64,000 nucleotides of DNA from Mesorhizobium sp. NZP2298. Its GTDB lineage: Bacteria; Pseudomonadota; Alphaproteobacteria; Rhizobiales; Rhizobiaceae. The notes below the pieces were generated by a model, which ran no database searches, was not told the origin of the DNA, and was given only the letters and a program-made list of their open reading frames with translations. A program made the position numbers and the translations under genes. How positions within the stretch are numbered: the first letter of the stretch is position 1; every line of letters begins with the position of its first letter. The DNA is taken from contig NZ_CP033365.1 in the NCBI RefSeq assembly GCF_013170825.1, forward strand, positions 2,244,001 through 2,308,000, given 5' to 3'. This document shows positions 1 to 11,061 of the stretch, one piece after another.

Positions 1-3000
1 GGCTTGCACAGTTGGTTGCCGGGGATACCGTGCCCGCCACCGTAATTGCCTGCACCAGAGACTGAAGCGGTCGACATAGATGTAGATGACCGGCGTCGTG
101 TAGAGGGTCAGGATCTGGCTCAGGATCAGGCCGCCGACGATGGCGATGCCAAGCGGCTGGCGCAGTTCCGCGCCCTCGCCAAGGCCGATCGCCAATGGCA
201 CGGCGCCGAACAATGCCGCCATGGTCGTCATCATGATCGGGCGAAAGCGCAGCAGGCACGCCTGGTAGATGGCGTCGTGGGCCGGCTTGCCTTCGTTGCG
301 TTCCGCAGCCAGCGCGAAGTCGATCATCATGATCGCGTTCTTCTTGACGATGCCAATCAGGAGGATGATGCCGATCAGCGCCATGATCGAGAACTCGATG
401 TTGAACAGGGTCAGCGCCAGCAAGGCGCCGACACCGGCCGAGGGCAAGGTCGACAGAATGGTCAGCGGGTGGGCGTAACTCTCGTAGAGAATGCCGAGCA
501 CGACATAGACGGCAATCAGCGCGGCGAGGATCAGCAGCGGCTGATCAGAGAGCGAATCCTGGAAGACACGCGCCGTGCCCTGGAAACTGCCATGGATGGT
601 GGCCGGCATGCCGATGCGGTCGGCCGCCGCATTGATGGCAGCGATGCCTTCGCTGAGCGCGACGCCAGGCGCCAGGTTGAACGACAGGGTGGTGGCGACG
701 AACAGGCCCTGGTGGTTGACCGACAGCGGCGTGCTGCCGGGGCCGTAATGCGCGAAGGCCGACAGCGGCACCATGGTCTCGGCTCCGGTGCTGACCGCCG
801 ATCCGGTCGAAGCCGCCGTCCTGCCGGTGCTGGTTATGGAATTGTTGGCCTGGTTGCGCGCCGCGTCGGCGGCGATCGACTGGGCCGAGGCGGACTGGCC
901 TGTCGCAACGAATGTGCCGGCGACCGCGTTGCTGGCCTGCGAACCATGCACCGAGCCACCGGAGGTGCTGACATAGACCTTGTTCAGCGCGTCCGGGTTC
1001 TGCCAGTATTGCGGCGCCACCTCCATGATGACGTGGTACTGGTTGCGCGCCACGTAGATAGTCGACACCTGGCGCTGCCCGAAGGCGTCGTAGAGCGTGT
1101 TGTCGATCTGGCTGGCCGATATGCCGAGGCGCGTCGCCGTATCACGGTCGATGGTGACGTCGGCTTCCAGGCCTTTGTTCTGCTGGTCAGAGTTGACGTC
1201 GTTGAGCCTGGGCTCGGTTTGCAGCGCGGCCGCGAGCTTCGGTGCCCACTCCGCCAGCTGGTCGAAACTGTCGCCCTGCAATGTGTACTGGTATTGCGCG
1301 TTCGACTGACGCCCGCCGACGCGGATATCCTGCACCGCCTGCAGGAACAGCGTGGCGCCCGGCACATCAGCCAGTTCGCGCCGCAGCCTGGCGATGACCT
1401 GGTCGGCGGAGACCTTGCGATCCGCCAGCGGCTTCAGCGAAACGAACATGAAGCCGGAATTGGTCTGGCCGCCCCCGGTGAAGCCGACGGCGGTGTCGAC
1501 GGCTGGATCCTTGCCGATTATGGCCGCGTACTGGCTGAGCTTCTGCGACATCGACTGGAAAGAGGTTGCCTGGTCGGCCTGGATCGAGCCGGTCAGCCGT
1601 CCGGTGTCCTGCTGCGGGAAGAAGCCTTTTGGGATGGTGACATAAAGATAGCCATTGAGGCAGAGCGTTGCCGCCAGCACCGCCATGATCAGCAGCGGAT
1701 TGTCGAGCGCCCAGGACAGCGACCGGCGGTAGAAGCCCAGCATGCCCTCGAAGATACGCTCGCTGAAGCGGTAGAGCCGGCCGTGTTCGCGTTCTCCCTC
1801 AGGGCGAAGCAGGATCGAGCACATCATCGGCGTGGTGGTTAGCGAGATTGCGAGCGAGACCAGGATCGCCGCCGACAGCGTGATGGCGAATTCGCGGAAC
1901 AGCCGTCCGACGATGCCGCCCATCAGCAGGATCGGGATGAAGACGGCGATCAGCGACAGGCTCATCGACAGCACCGTGAAGCCGACTTCCTGGGAGCCCT
2001 TGATCGCCGCCTCCATGCGGCCCATGCCGGATGCGGTGTGGCGGGCGATGTTTTCGAGCACGACGATGGCGTCGTCGACGACGAAGCCGGTGGCGACCGT
2101 CATCGCCATCAGCGACAGATTGTCTATGCTGAAGCCCATGAGGTACATGGCGCCCAGCGTGCCGACCAGGGACACGGGCACCGCCACGATCGGCACCAGC
2201 GCCGAGCGCACGTCGCGCAGGAAGGCGAAGACGACGAGGATCACCAGGCCGATGGCGATCATCAGCGTCCGCGCGACCTCGCTCAGCGAGGCGCGGATGG
2301 TGGTCGAGCGGTCGACCGCCAGCGACAGATCGATGGCCGGCGAGATGGAGGCGCGCAGCGTCGGCAGCAGTGCCTTCACCCGGTCCACCGTCGCGATGAT
2401 GTTGGCGTTGGGCGACCGGTTGAGGATGATCAGCACGCCCGGCTTGCCGTTGGCGAGACCGGCGTTGCGGATGTTTTCGACGGAATCACTGACCTGGCCG
2501 ACATCGGAAAGCCTGACCGGCGCGCCATTGCGGTAGGCAACGATCAGGGAACGGTAGGCGTCCGCCTTGTTGGCCTGGTCGTTGGCGTAGATCTGATAGC
2601 GCTGCTGGCCGACATCGATCGCGCCCTTGGGGCTGTGGGCGTTGGCGGAGGCAAGGGCCGCGCGCACGTCCTCCAGCCCGATGCCGTAGTCGTAGAGCAC
2701 CTGGGGGTTGAGTTCGACGCGCACGGCCGGCAGCGAGCTGCCCCCCACCGACACCTCGCCGATGCCGTCGACCTGTGAGAGTTTCTGCGCCAGCACGGTG
2801 CTGGCGGCATCGAAGAGCTGGCCCTTGGACAAAGTGTCCGATGTCATCGACAGGATGAGGATCGGGGCATCGGCGGGATTGACCTTGCGATAGGTCGGGT
2901 TGGAGCGCAGGCTGGACGGCAGGTCGGCGCGCGCGGCGTTGATCGCCGCCTGGACGTCACGCGCCGCGCCGTCAATGTCGCGGTCCAGGCCGAACTGCAA

Positions 3001-3276
3001 GGTGATGCGGGCGCTGCCGACGCTGCTCGACGAGGTCATCTCGTTGACGTCGGCGATCTCGCCGAGATGCCGCTCGAGCGGGCTGGCGACAGTGTTGGCC
3101 ACCACCTGCGGGCTGGCGCCCGGCAGCGACGCCTGCACCGATATTACGGGGTAGTCGACCGCCGGCAGCGGCGCCACCGGCAATTGCGGAAACGCCACAA
3201 GTCCGGCCGCCAGCAGGCCGAAGGTCAGCAGCGTCGTCGCCACCGGCCGCCGGATGAAGGGAACCGACAGGTTCAT
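1..3276 (-). CDS. mdtC: RND multidrug efflux permease, MdtC/MuxC type (3' end outside window)
   Basis: Inner-membrane resistance-nodulation-division pump subunit, expected to work with the MdtB-like permease encoded upstream and the MdtA-like adaptor. The frame is open from the ATG to the first base of the window, 1092 codons without a stop, so the C-terminus is missing here. The protein begins [15 protein letters not shown], the usual RND N-terminal helix, and carries the family blocks [13 protein letters not shown] (TM4 acid residues) and [15 protein letters not shown]. Its start ATG overlaps the stop of the preceding gene by 4 bp, which implies translational coupling. An Ala/Ser/Thr-rich insertion of about 55 residues (bases ~773-975) lies before [12 protein letters not shown] in the second periplasmic half; E. 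coli MdtC lacks it. Substrates cannot be predicted from sequence. Confidence 0.9.
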   Translation of the reverse strand, partial: MNLSVPFIRRPVATTLLTFGLLAAGLVAFPQLPVAPLPAVDYPVISVQASLPGASPQVVANTVASPLERHLGEIADVNEMTSSSSVGSARITLQFGLDRDIDGAARDVQAAINAARADLPSSLRSNPTYRKVNPADAPILILSMTSDTLSKGQLFDAASTVLAQKLSQVDGIGEVSVGGSSLPAVRVELNPQVLYDYGIGLEDVRAALASANAHSPKGAIDVGQQRYQIYANDQANKADAYRSLIVAYRNGAPVRLSDVGQVSDSVENIRNAGLANGKPGVLIILNRSPNANIIATVDRVKALLPTLRASISPAIDLSLAVDRSTTIRASLSEVARTLMIAIGLVILVVFAFLRDVRSALVPIVAVPVSLVGTLGAMYLMGFSIDNLSLMAMTVATGFVVDDAIVVLENIARHTASGMGRMEAAIKGSQEVGFTVLSMSLSLIAVFIPILLMGGIVGRLFREFAITLSAAILVSLAISLTTTPMMCSILLRPEGEREHGRLYRFSERIFEGMLGFYRRSLSWALDNPLLIMAVLAATLCLNGYLYVTIPKGFFPQQDTGRLTGSIQADQATSFQSMSQKLSQYAAIIGKDPAVDTAVGFTGGGQTNSGFMFVSLKPLADRKVSADQVIARLRRELADVPGATLFLQAVQDIRVGGRQSNAQYQYTLQGDSFDQLAEWAPKLAAALQTEPRLNDVNSDQQNKGLEADVTIDRDTATRLGISASQIDNTLYDAFGQRQVSTIYVARNQYHVIMEVAPQYWQNPDALNKVYVSTSGGSVHGSQASNAVAGTFVATGQSASAQSIAADAARNQANNSITSTGRTAASTGSAVSTGAETMVPLSAFAHYGPGSTPLSVNHQGLFVATTLSFNLAPGVALSEGIAAINAAADRIGMPATIHGSFQGTARVFQDSLSDQPLLILAALIAVYVVLGILYESYAHPLTILSTLPSAGVGALLALTLFNIEFSIMALIGIILLIGIVKKNAIMMIDFALAAERNEGKPAHDAIYQACLLRFRPIMMTTMAALFGAVPLAIGLGEGAELRQPLGIAIVGGLILSQILTLYTTPVIYIYVDRFSLWCRQLRWRARYPRQPTVQA

Positions 3277-6200
3277 GGCGCTGCGTCCATGCCCTGGATG
3301 CTGGGAAGATCGGGGGCACGGGGCAGGTTGGGCTCGATGCCTTGCAGCCGGGCGGCAAGGCGGTCGAACCAGAGATAGATCACCGGCGTGGTGAACAGGG
3401 TCAGCAACTGGCTGAGCAGCAGGCCGCCGACGATGGAGACGCCCAGGGGATGGCGCAGTTCCGAACCGACGCCGGTGCCCAGCATCAGCGGCAGGGCGCC
3501 CAGCATCGCCGCCAGTGTCGTCATCAGGATCGGGCGGAAGCGCAGCAGGCAGGCCTGGTAGATGGCCTCGCGCGGCGTCTTGCCCTCATGGCGCTGCGCG
3601 TCGAGTGCGAAGTCGATCATCATGATGGCGTTCTTCTTGACCACGCCGATCAAGAGGATGATGCCGATGATCGAAATGATGGTCAGGTCCTGGCCGGCGA
3701 TCATCAGCGCCAGCAGCGCGCCGATGCCGGCCGAAGGCAGCGTCGACAGGATGGTGATCGGATGGATGAAGCTCTCATAGAGCACGCCGAGCACGATGTA
3801 GACCGTCACCACCGCCGCCAGGATCAGGAACAGCGTGTTGTCGAGCGAAGCCTGGAAGGCGCGCGCGGCGCCCTGAAAGCTGGTGATGATGCTGAGCGGC
3901 ATGCCGATCTCGGCCTGCGCCTGCTCGATCGCGGTGACCGCCTCGCCGAGCGATGCGCCCGGCGCCAGGTTGAACGAGACGGTGGTGGCGGGGAATTGCC
4001 CCATATGGGTGATCTGCAGCGGCGTGGTGGCGACATGGGTGGTTGCCACCACCGACAGCGGCACCGGCGCGCCGCCCGTTGATGAGGGCAGGTAGACGGA
4101 GGACAGCGCCTTCAGCGAATCCTGTTCGGAGGGGGCGGCCTCGAGAATGACGCGGTACTGGCTTGACGTGGTGTAGATGGTCGAGACCATGCGCTGGCCG
4201 AACGCGTCGTAGAGCGCGTTGTCGATGGTCGCCGGCGTGATGCCGAAGCGCGCGGCCTGGTCGCGGTCGATGTCGACAAAGACGGCAAGGCCGCTGTTCG
4301 ACAGGTCGCTGGCGACATCGGTGAGCTGCGGCAGAGTGTTCAGTTTTGTGAGCAGCTTTGGCGTCCATTCTCCCAGTTCGTCGGCATTGGCGTCCTGGAG
4401 TACGAATTGATACTGGGTGCGGCTGACCTGGCCGTCGATGGTCAAGTCCTGAACCGGCTGCATGTAGAGCGTCACGCCCGCCACCGAAGCGGCTTCCTGT
4501 TTCAGGCGGGCGATGACCGCGGTGATGTCGGCACTGCGCCCTTCATGCGGCTTGAGGTTGATCAGGATGCGGCCGACATTCATCGTGGTGTTGGTGCCGT
4601 CGACACCAATGAAGGACGACAGGCTGTCGACATCGGGGTCTTTGAGGATGATGGCGGCCAGCTGCTGCTGGCGGTCGGCCATGGCGGCATAGGAGATCGA
4701 CTGCGGCGCCTCGGTGATCGCCTGGATGACGCCGGTGTCCTGCACGGGGAAGAACCCCTTGGGGATGACCACGTAGAGAGCCGCCGTCAGGACCAGCGTC
4801 GCCGCCGCCACCACCAGCATCAGCGTCTGCCGGTCGAGTACCCAGGTCAGCGCGTGGCCGTAGCCGCGGATCACCCAGTCGAAGAAGTCATGGCTGGTGC
4901 GCTGCAGGGCGTTCTCATGCACCGCCGAAAAGGGCTTAAGCAGCTTGGCGCAGGCCATCGGCACCAGCGTCAGCGATACCACGGCGGAGATAAGGATGGT
5001 GGTGGCCAGTGTTATGGAGAATTCGCGGAACAGCCTGCCTACGACATCGCCCATGAACAGAAGCGGGATCAGCACCGCGATCAGCGAGACGGTCAGAGAG
5101 ATGATGGTGAAGCCGATCTGTTGCGACCCTTTGAGCGCCGCTTGCAGCGGCGTCGCGCCTTCCTCGACGTAGCGCGCGACATTCTCGATGACGACGATGG
5201 CGTCGTCGACGACGAAGCCGGTGGCGATGGTCAGCGCCATCAGCGACAGATTGTCGAGGCTGAAGCCGAACAGGTACATGACACCAAGCGTGCCGACCAG
5301 CGACAGGGGAACCGAGAGGCTGGGGATCAGCGTGGCGCGCGCGCTGCGCAGGAAGACGAAGATGACCAGCACGACCAGGATGATCGACAGCGTCAGCTCA
5401 TATTCGACGTCGCGCACGGAGGCGCGGATGGTCGTGGTGCGGTCGGTCAGGACCTTCACGTCGACGGCGTTCGGCAGCGAGGCCTGGAGCTGCGGCAGCA
5501 GCGCCTTGATGCGGTCCACCACGTCGATGACGTTGGCGCCGGGCTGACGCTGGATGTTGAGGATGATCGCCGGCGTGCTGTTCATCCAGGCCGCCAGCCT
5601 GTTGTTCTCGGTGGCGTCGACCACATCAGCCACGTCGCTCAAGCGCACCGGGGCGCCATCCTTGTAGGCGACGATCAGCGAGCGGTATTCGTCGGCGCTC
5701 TTCAGCTGGTCATTGGCGTTGATGGTGTAGGCGCGCGACGGTCCGTCGAAATTGCCTTTGGGGGTGTTGACGTTGGCGCTGCCCAAGGTGGTGCGCAGGT
5801 CGTCGAGATTGAGGCCATAGGCGGCGAGCTTGCGCGGGTCGGCCTGGACGCGCACGGCCGGCCGCTGGCCGCCGCTGAGGCTGACCAGGCCGACGCCGGG
5901 CAGCTGCGATATCTTCTGCGCCAACCTGGTGTCGGCAAGCTGCTGCACGTCACGCAGCGGCATCGTGGCCGAGGTCAGGCCGAGGGTGAGCACAGGCGCG
6001 TCGGCAGGATTGACCTTGGCGTAGATCGGGGGCGCCGGCAGGTCGGCCGGCAACAGGTTGCCGGCGGCGTTGATGGCGGCCTGCACCTCCTGCTCGGCGA
6101 CATCGAGAGAGATCGCCAGGCTGAACTGCAGCGTGATGACCGAGGAGCCGGCCGAGCTTACCGAGTTCATCTGGTTGAGGTTGGCGATCTGGCCGAGCTG

Positions 6201-6407
6201 GACCTCCAGCGGCGCGGTGACCGAGGAGGTCATAACGTCTGGGCTGGCGCCGGGATAGAAGGTCTGCACCTGGATGGTCGGATAGTCGACCTCGGGCAGG
6301 GCCGAGACGGGCAAATAGCGATAGGCCAGCAGGCCGGACAGCATGATGGCGACCATGAACAGCGACGTCGCCACCGGCCGCAGGATGAAGGCTCGCGACG
6401 GGCTCAT
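3273..6407 (-). CDS. mdtB: RND multidrug efflux permease, MdtB/MuxB type
   Basis: Full-length RND transporter of 1044 residues, the normal size for the family. It starts [18 protein letters not shown], has twelve predicted hydrophobic segments in two halves, and contains the proton-relay block [17 protein letters not shown] in TM4 and [17 protein letters not shown] in the second half. By family knowledge, MdtB and MdtC form a mixed trimer in the inner membrane driven by proton influx. Both ends overlap neighbouring genes by 4 bp (adaptor upstream, second permease downstream), so the three genes form one tight operon. Exported compounds are unknown. Confidence 0.93.
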   Translation of the reverse strand: MSPSRAFILRPVATSLFMVAIMLSGLLAYRYLPVSALPEVDYPTIQVQTFYPGASPDVMTSSVTAPLEVQLGQIANLNQMNSVSSAGSSVITLQFSLAISLDVAEQEVQAAINAAGNLLPADLPAPPIYAKVNPADAPVLTLGLTSATMPLRDVQQLADTRLAQKISQLPGVGLVSLSGGQRPAVRVQADPRKLAAYGLNLDDLRTTLGSANVNTPKGNFDGPSRAYTINANDQLKSADEYRSLIVAYKDGAPVRLSDVADVVDATENNRLAAWMNSTPAIILNIQRQPGANVIDVVDRIKALLPQLQASLPNAVDVKVLTDRTTTIRASVRDVEYELTLSIILVVLVIFVFLRSARATLIPSLSVPLSLVGTLGVMYLFGFSLDNLSLMALTIATGFVVDDAIVVIENVARYVEEGATPLQAALKGSQQIGFTIISLTVSLIAVLIPLLFMGDVVGRLFREFSITLATTILISAVVSLTLVPMACAKLLKPFSAVHENALQRTSHDFFDWVIRGYGHALTWVLDRQTLMLVVAAATLVLTAALYVVIPKGFFPVQDTGVIQAITEAPQSISYAAMADRQQQLAAIILKDPDVDSLSSFIGVDGTNTTMNVGRILINLKPHEGRSADITAVIARLKQEAASVAGVTLYMQPVQDLTIDGQVSRTQYQFVLQDANADELGEWTPKLLTKLNTLPQLTDVASDLSNSGLAVFVDIDRDQAARFGITPATIDNALYDAFGQRMVSTIYTTSSQYRVILEAAPSEQDSLKALSSVYLPSSTGGAPVPLSVVATTHVATTPLQITHMGQFPATTVSFNLAPGASLGEAVTAIEQAQAEIGMPLSIITSFQGAARAFQASLDNTLFLILAAVVTVYIVLGVLYESFIHPITILSTLPSAGIGALLALMIAGQDLTIISIIGIILLIGVVKKNAIMMIDFALDAQRHEGKTPREAIYQACLLRFRPILMTTLAAMLGALPLMLGTGVGSELRHPLGVSIVGGLLLSQLLTLFTTPVIYLWFDRLAARLQGIEPNLPRAPDLPSIQGMDAAP

Positions 6408-7789
6408 TGCTGCTGCCCGGACTCCGCGTGACGGTGCTTGCGACCCTGGCCCTTGTGCCTGCCCGTGTCGTCAGGCTTCGGCGTATCGGATGTGGGCTGA
6501 TCGGGTGCCGGCGTCTGTGCCTGGGGTGCTGTCCCCGTGGGCGCGGCAGCCGAGGCCTGCGGAGGTGTCTGCGCTGGAGCCTGCGCTGAGGCCGGTGCCG
6601 GGAGTGGCGCCTGGCCGTCCTGCCCGAGATTGATGTGGGCGCCGTCGCGGAGCTTGTCGGCGCCGTCGACGACGACACGGTCTCCGGGGTTCAGGCCGGC
6701 GAGTATCTCGACATGCTCGCCATTGGTGACGCCGAGCGTAACCTTGCGCACGGAAACCGTGCTGTCGGGATTGACCAGGTAGACGAAGGTGCCGGGCAGG
6801 CCGCGCTGGATCGCGGCGATCGGGGAGATCGCCACGTCCTTGTGCTCGTCGACGAGAAGCACGACATTGACGAACTGGTTCGGATAGAGGACACGCGCCT
6901 CATTGGCGAAGCCCGCCCTCAGCTTGATGGTGCCGGTGCTCGGGTCGATCTGGCTATCGAAGGTTTCGAGCTGGCCGTCAGCGAGCTTCTTGGCTCCGGC
7001 ACGGTCGAAGGCCGTGGCGGGCAGCGTGGCCCCCTGCTGCATGCGCTGCGCGATCGCTGGCAATTCATCCTCGGGCACGGTGAACAGCACGCTGATCGGC
7101 TGCACCTGCGTGATGACGACGATGCCGTTGGCATCGCTGGGGGTTACGTAGTTGCCCTGATCGACCTGGCGCAGTCCGGCCCGCCCGTCGACGGGAGCCA
7201 GGATGCGGCAATAATCGAGATTGAGGGTGGCGGTCTGTATCATCGCCTGGTCGACCTGGATGGAACCCTGATCCTGCGCGACAAGGGCGACCTGCGCGTC
7301 GAGGGTCTGGGGTGTCACCGTCCCCTGGGCCACCAGCTTCTGGTCGCGAACGAGGTCGAGCCCAGCATCCTTGAGCATCGCCTGGTCGCGCACCAACTGG
7401 CCTTGAGCCTGGGCGAGCGCCGCCTGATAGGGGCGGGGATCGATCTCAGCCAGCAGGTCGCCCTTCTTGACATCCTGGCCCTCCTTGAAATTCACCTGGA
7501 CGAGCGGACCGGTGACCTGCGGCTTGACCGTGACGGTGGAGAGCGAGGTCACCGTGCCGAGCGCATTGAGGGTGACGTCTATCGTGCCCTTTTCGATGGC
7601 GGCGGCGCCGATCGTCGTCGGCTGCGCGCCGCGTCTGCCGCCGGACTGCCTGGCCTCGACATGCGGTCGCTGATAGAGATAGGCGCCCGTGGCGGCAACG
7701 ATCGCAATGAAGATCAGCCAGGGAATCCAGCCGCGCGAACGGCGTTGCGCGACGGTCGTCTGCAGGGGCATTTCCAATTGCTGGTCCAT
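6404..7789 (-). CDS. mdtA: RND efflux periplasmic adaptor (membrane fusion protein), MdtA type
   Basis: Membrane fusion protein linking the two RND permeases to an outer-membrane channel. The proposed start gives [20 protein letters not shown] followed by one N-terminal helix ([18 protein letters not shown]), then the lipoyl/barrel-sandwich and alpha-hairpin regions ([37 protein letters not shown]) and a beta-barrel/MPD section ending near [11 protein letters not shown] Pro/Ala/Gln-rich tail of about 70 residues follows. In-frame starts at 7810 (ATG) and 7837 (TTG) are possible; I chose 7789 because the 461-residue product begins just before the membrane anchor, but no start has a perfect ribosome site. 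It is first in the operon and overlaps mdtB by 4 bp. Confidence 0.88.
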   Translation of the reverse strand: MDQQLEMPLQTTVAQRRSRGWIPWLIFIAIVAATGAYLYQRPHVEARQSGGRRGAQPTTIGAAAIEKGTIDVTLNALGTVTSLSTVTVKPQVTGPLVQVNFKEGQDVKKGDLLAEIDPRPYQAALAQAQGQLVRDQAMLKDAGLDLVRDQKLVAQGTVTPQTLDAQVALVAQDQGSIQVDQAMIQTATLNLDYCRILAPVDGRAGLRQVDQGNYVTPSDANGIVVITQVQPISVLFTVPEDELPAIAQRMQQGATLPATAFDRAGAKKLADGQLETFDSQIDPSTGTIKLRAGFANEARVLYPNQFVNVVLLVDEHKDVAISPIAAIQRGLPGTFVYLVNPDSTVSVRKVTLGVTNGEHVEILAGLNPGDRVVVDGADKLRDGAHINLGQDGQAPLPAPASAQAPAQTPPQASAAAPTGTAPQAQTPAPDQPTSDTPKPDDTGRHKGQGRKHRHAESGQQQ

Positions 7790-7820
7790 GGCGGCGTCTT
7801 TCACCCCCATGAACCAATAT

Positions 7821-7834
7821 GGCCGAATCCGGCC
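7821..7834. promoter_or_regulatory. Short GC-rich inverted repeat before mdtA
   Basis: GGCCG and CGGCC arms separated by AATC lie about 30 bp before the proposed mdtA start. It could be an operator or a leader hairpin. No regulator gene is adjacent, so the role is a guess. Confidence 0.25.
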
Positions 7835-7918
7835 CAAGTCGAATTAACACTTGGACAGGTTTGAACGGCTTTCTCCGGCCGTTCGCCTCGGTCGCCATCG
7901 CGCCCTGGTGGGCGGCTT

Positions 7919-8677
7919 CTACATGCGCATCAACAGACCGCCATCGACGGCAAGCTCGATGCCGGTGATGTAGCTCGCGGCGTCGGAGAGGAGGAAGAGC
8001 GCGGCATTGGCCATGTCCTGAGGCGTGCCGATGCGACCGAGCGGTGCGTAGCTCGCAACGGCCGAGCGCTTTTCCTCGGTGTCCCAGCGCGCCTGCAGCG
8101 GCGTCAACGCCATGCCGGGGCAGATGGCGTTGGAGCGGATGCGCTCACCGGCGAGCTGCATGGCGAGTGATTTGGAGAGCGCGCACACACCTGCCTTCGA
8201 GGCCTGGTAGGCGTCCTGCGGATTGGCGTCGCCGCGATACCACTGGATGGTCGAGAAATGCACCATGGCGCCGCCGCGCCCGCCCGAGCGCATATGCGGA
8301 ACGACCGAGCGTGCGGTGTGGACGAAGGACTTCAGATTGATGTTGAAGACCTCGTCCCAGACGTCGAGGTCCATTTCGAGCGCCGACTTGTCGCGGCCGA
8401 ACCACAGGACCCCCGCGACATTGGCGAGATAGTCGATGCCGCCGCGTTCGCGGCCCGCCGTATTGACGACTTGTTCGACGAAGGCGGCGTCGGTCAGATC
8501 GCCTTGCGCGAAGGTGAGCCTGTCGTCATAGGCGGCCAGCGACGCCGGACGGGCCTTGACGTCGATGGCGGTGACGGAGGCGCCGGCATCGAGCAGGGCC
8601 AGCGTGATCGCCTCGCCCATGCCGCCGCCCGCGCCGGCGACCACCGCATGCCTGCCGGTGAAATCGTAAGCGATCAT
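7919..8677 (-). CDS. SDR family NAD(P)-dependent oxidoreductase
   Basis: Classical short-chain dehydrogenase of 252 residues. It has the Rossmann glycine motif AGAGGGMGEAI near residue 14, the ANVAGVLW segment near 85 and the catalytic Tyr/Lys in AYQASKAG near 155, and ends with the usual TGIELAVDGGLLMRM. The start MIAYDFTGRHAVV is supported by the ribosome site GGGGAG five bases upstream; longer in-frame extensions lack one. It is transcribed away from the aldehyde dehydrogenase, and the shared 154-bp interval carries the ATGGAAAA-type operator also found before the ABC importer genes. It therefore probably oxidises an alcohol intermediate of the same catabolic route. Substrate unknown. Confidence 0.85.
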   Translation of the reverse strand: MIAYDFTGRHAVVAGAGGGMGEAITLALLDAGASVTAIDVKARPASLAAYDDRLTFAQGDLTDAAFVEQVVNTAGRERGGIDYLANVAGVLWFGRDKSALEMDLDVWDEVFNINLKSFVHTARSVVPHMRSGGRGGAMVHFSTIQWYRGDANPQDAYQASKAGVCALSKSLAMQLAGERIRSNAICPGMALTPLQARWDTEEKRSAVASYAPLGRIGTPQDMANAALFLLSDAASYITGIELAVDGGLLMRM

Positions 8678-8764
8678 CTCAACTCCCCTCATGTGCTGCC
8701 GCCAATGCGCGATGTCGGGACAATAGGGGCGGATAAAAATTCCATCAAGCGGTATTAGAAAAAA

Positions 8765-8781
8765 TTTGCCAAAATGGAAAA
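8765..8781 (+). promoter_or_regulatory. Candidate operator copy 1 for the XRE-cupin regulator
   Basis: TTTGCCAAAATGGAAAA lies between the divergent SDR and aldehyde dehydrogenase genes. It matches 15 of 17 positions with an element before livG at 11755. The dyad is TTTTC-N7-GAAAA with one mismatch in this copy. A reverse-oriented partial copy (ATGGAA on the minus strand) sits about 30 bp to the left. Its placement in both intergenic control regions of one cluster with an internal regulator is the basis for the call. Confidence 0.5.
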
Positions 8782-8831
8782 TCGCGATATCGTGGCCCGA
8801 AAGACCTCTCATCTCGGATGGATTCACGACC

Positions 8832-10241
8832 ATGAACCTGCATTCCGGCGCGCGGACCTTTTCCGTGACTTCTCCCGTCGACGGCTCGACCTACACGACG
8901 CGCGCCTATGCGGACGGGGCGGCCATCGAAGCCGCGCTGAGCCGGGCACGAGCCGCGCTGCCGTCGTGGCGGCGCACGCCGCTGGCCGAGCGGCTGGCGG
9001 TGCTGCTGCGTTTCGGCGAGGAGATGAAAGCGCGGGCAACGCCGCTGGCTGAAATGGTGGCGTGGCAGATCGGCCGGCCCCTGTGGCAGGCCGACGAGAC
9101 GCCGCGCCTGGCACTGGTTGGTGAGCTGCTGGCCGGCGTCGCACCGGAAACGCTGGCCGATGTGCCGTATCCCTCGGACGAAAACATCCGCCGCTACGCC
9201 AAGCCCGTGGCAGGTGGCCTGCATCTGTCGATCTGTGCCTGGAATTACCCGACCGCCATGCTCGGCTATCTCGTGACGTCGCCGCTCGCGGCCGGCAATG
9301 TCGTGATCTTCAAGCATTCGCCGCAGACGCCGCTGATCGCCGAACTGGCCGAGGAAGCCTTCCGTGCCGCCGGTGGCCCGGAAGGTGTCTTCCAGAGCCT
9401 GCATCTCGACCATGCCGATGCCGAGAAGCTGATCGCGTCGGGTGCCTTCAACGCGGTGAATTTCATCGGCTCGGTCAATGGCGGAAGGCGTGTCCACGCG
9501 GCCGCCGCCGGCACCTTCACACAGGTGCATCTCGAACTCGGCGGCAAGGACCCGACCTATGTCAGGGCCGATGCCGATCTCGAGGCGACGATCCCGCAGA
9601 TCGCCGAAGGCACCTACTCCAATGCCGGCCAGTCCTGCTGCTCGGTCGAGCGCATCTATGTCGACAAGGCGATCCATGACCGCTTCGTCGAAGCCCTGGT
9701 CGCCGAGACGGCCAAATGGACCATTGGCCATCCCTTCGACGAGAAGCCAATGGTCGGCCCTGTGGTGCGGGCGAGTGCGGCCGACACCATTCGCGGTCTC
9801 ACTGACAGCGCGGTGCGGGCAGGGGCCAGGCGCCTGATGCCGCAGGACGGCGCGCTCAAGGCCTCCGGCCTCGGCGCCGCCTATGTCGCGCCGGAGGTGC
9901 TGGTCGGGGTCGATCACAGCATGCAGATCATGCGCGACGAACTGTTCGGGCCGGTGGCCTGCATCCAGTCGGTCGGCAGCGATGACGAGGCGATCCGCCT
10001 GATGAACGACAGCGATTTCGGGCTGAGCGCCTCGATCTGGACCAGGGATATCGAGCGCGGCGTGGCGCTGCTTGACGAAGTCGAGGCCGGCACGGTCTAT
10101 CTCAACCGCTGCGACCATGCCGACCTGCATCTGCCCTGGGGCGGCATCAAGAACTCCGGCCTTGGCCGCACCAATGGCCGCGCCGGACTGACGGAGGCTA
10201 CAGCGGCGAAGGCCTACCATGTCCGCTCCGTCATCGGTTGA
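8832..10241 (+). CDS. NAD(P)-dependent aldehyde dehydrogenase
   Basis: Aldehyde dehydrogenase superfamily member of 469 residues, slightly shorter than the usual 480-500. Visible blocks are the cofactor-binding SICAWNYPTAMLGYL near residue 136, FKHSPQTPL, the general-base glutamate in LELGGKDP near 236, and the catalytic cysteine in NAGQSCCSVERIYV near 270. The start MNLHSGARTFSV was chosen because homology begins there; an upstream TTG would add 22 residues overlapping the operator. It oxidises an aldehyde to the acid. With the SDR, the amidohydrolase-family gene that overlaps its 3' end and the glutamine-synthetase-like gene further on, it fits an oxidation step in amine or amino-acid breakdown. 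Confidence 0.88.
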   Translation: MNLHSGARTFSVTSPVDGSTYTTRAYADGAAIEAALSRARAALPSWRRTPLAERLAVLLRFGEEMKARATPLAEMVAWQIGRPLWQADETPRLALVGELLAGVAPETLADVPYPSDENIRRYAKPVAGGLHLSICAWNYPTAMLGYLVTSPLAAGNVVIFKHSPQTPLIAELAEEAFRAAGGPEGVFQSLHLDHADAEKLIASGAFNAVNFIGSVNGGRRVHAAAAGTFTQVHLELGGKDPTYVRADADLEATIPQIAEGTYSNAGQSCCSVERIYVDKAIHDRFVEALVAETAKWTIGHPFDEKPMVGPVVRASAADTIRGLTDSAVRAGARRLMPQDGALKASGLGAAYVAPEVLVGVDHSMQIMRDELFGPVACIQSVGSDDEAIRLMNDSDFGLSASIWTRDIERGVALLDEVEAGTVYLNRCDHADLHLPWGGIKNSGLGRTNGRAGLTEATAAKAYHVRSVIG

Positions 10242-11061
10242 TCCAGAGCCTGGTGCGATGAACGCTGTGGGCCTTGCAGGGCTTGACGATGCGGCCATCG
10301 CCGCGCTGGCCGCGGCCAGCGTCGAGCGCCTGCACATCGATGCCGCCAGCCCCTACCTGCTGATCGCCGAGCACGCCGGCCATGTCGTGCCCGCGCCCTG
10401 GCATGACCTTGGCCTGCCAGGGCCCTATCTCGGCACGCATTTCGCGGTCGACATCGGCATCGACGCCTTGACGCGCCGGCTGTCGCGCACGTTGCGGGCG
10501 CCAGCCGTTATCGCGCACTACTCGCGGCTGTTCCTGGACTACAACAGGCCGGCCGGGGAATGGGACTTCATGCGTCCGGATCTAGGTGGCATCCCGGTGC
10601 CCGGCAATGTCACGCCGGATGCGACCGATGTCAGGCTGCGCAAGTCCATCGCCTGGGCGCCGGTCGAACAGGCAATCGTCGAGGCCGCAGCCGGGCGGCA
10701 AGCCCTGGTCTCGGTGCATTCCTTCACCCCGGTGATGGCTGGCGTCAGGCGCAATGTCGACATCGGCGTCTTGTGGCGGGAGCCATCTGCCTTCGTCACC
10801 TCGGTGCTGAAGATGCTTGGCGCGCACGGTGCGGAAACAGGCTTGAGGATCGGCGACAACGAACCCTATGACTGGCGCCAGGCGATCGGCTACACGCTGA
10901 ACAGGCACGGTCTGGAGCAGGGCAGGCCTTGCCTCTACCTCGAGGTCCGCAACGACCTGCTTTCCGATCCGGAAACATTCGAGCTTGTCAGCCGCACGCT
11001 CGAGACCGTCTTTGCAACTGTTGCGATGTCGCTATGGCCGAAACCAGCCGTGGCCGTCTAA
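10219..11061 (+). CDS. N-formylglutamate amidohydrolase family protein
   Basis: 280-residue zinc-hydrolase-like protein of the N-formylglutamate amidohydrolase (PF05013) family. Recognisable blocks are LLIAEHAGHVVP, the segment HFAVDIGIDALTRRL, HYSRLFLDYNRP and SVHSFTPVMAG, and the length is normal for the family. The start overlaps the aldehyde dehydrogenase by 23 bp, and the end overlaps the regulator, so the three are co-transcribed. Known members remove formate from N-formyl-L-glutamate in histidine breakdown, but no hut genes are present here. I infer that it hydrolyses another N-acyl or gamma-glutamyl amide generated in this cluster. An alternative ATG lies 39 bp further in. Confidence 0.8.
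   Translation: MSAPSSVDPEPGAMNAVGLAGLDDAAIAALAAASVERLHIDAASPYLLIAEHAGHVVPAPWHDLGLPGPYLGTHFAVDIGIDALTRRLSRTLRAPAVIAHYSRLFLDYNRPAGEWDFMRPDLGGIPVPGNVTPDATDVRLRKSIAWAPVEQAIVEAAAGRQALVSVHSFTPVMAGVRRNVDIGVLWREPSAFVTSVLKMLGAHGAETGLRIGDNEPYDWRQAIGYTLNRHGLEQGRPCLYLEVRNDLLSDPETFELVSRTLETVFATVAMSLWPKPAVAV

Noticed and set aside
46..6431. Long plus-strand open frames opposite the efflux genes (46-1842 and 4407-6431).
   Set aside because: They are antisense to strongly conserved RND proteins, rich in Arg/Asp/Gln as expected for shadow frames in high-GC DNA, and lack family resemblance.
8745..10337. 530-codon minus-strand frame opposite the aldehyde dehydrogenase.
   Set aside because: The plus-strand gene has intact catalytic motifs; the opposite frame has none.
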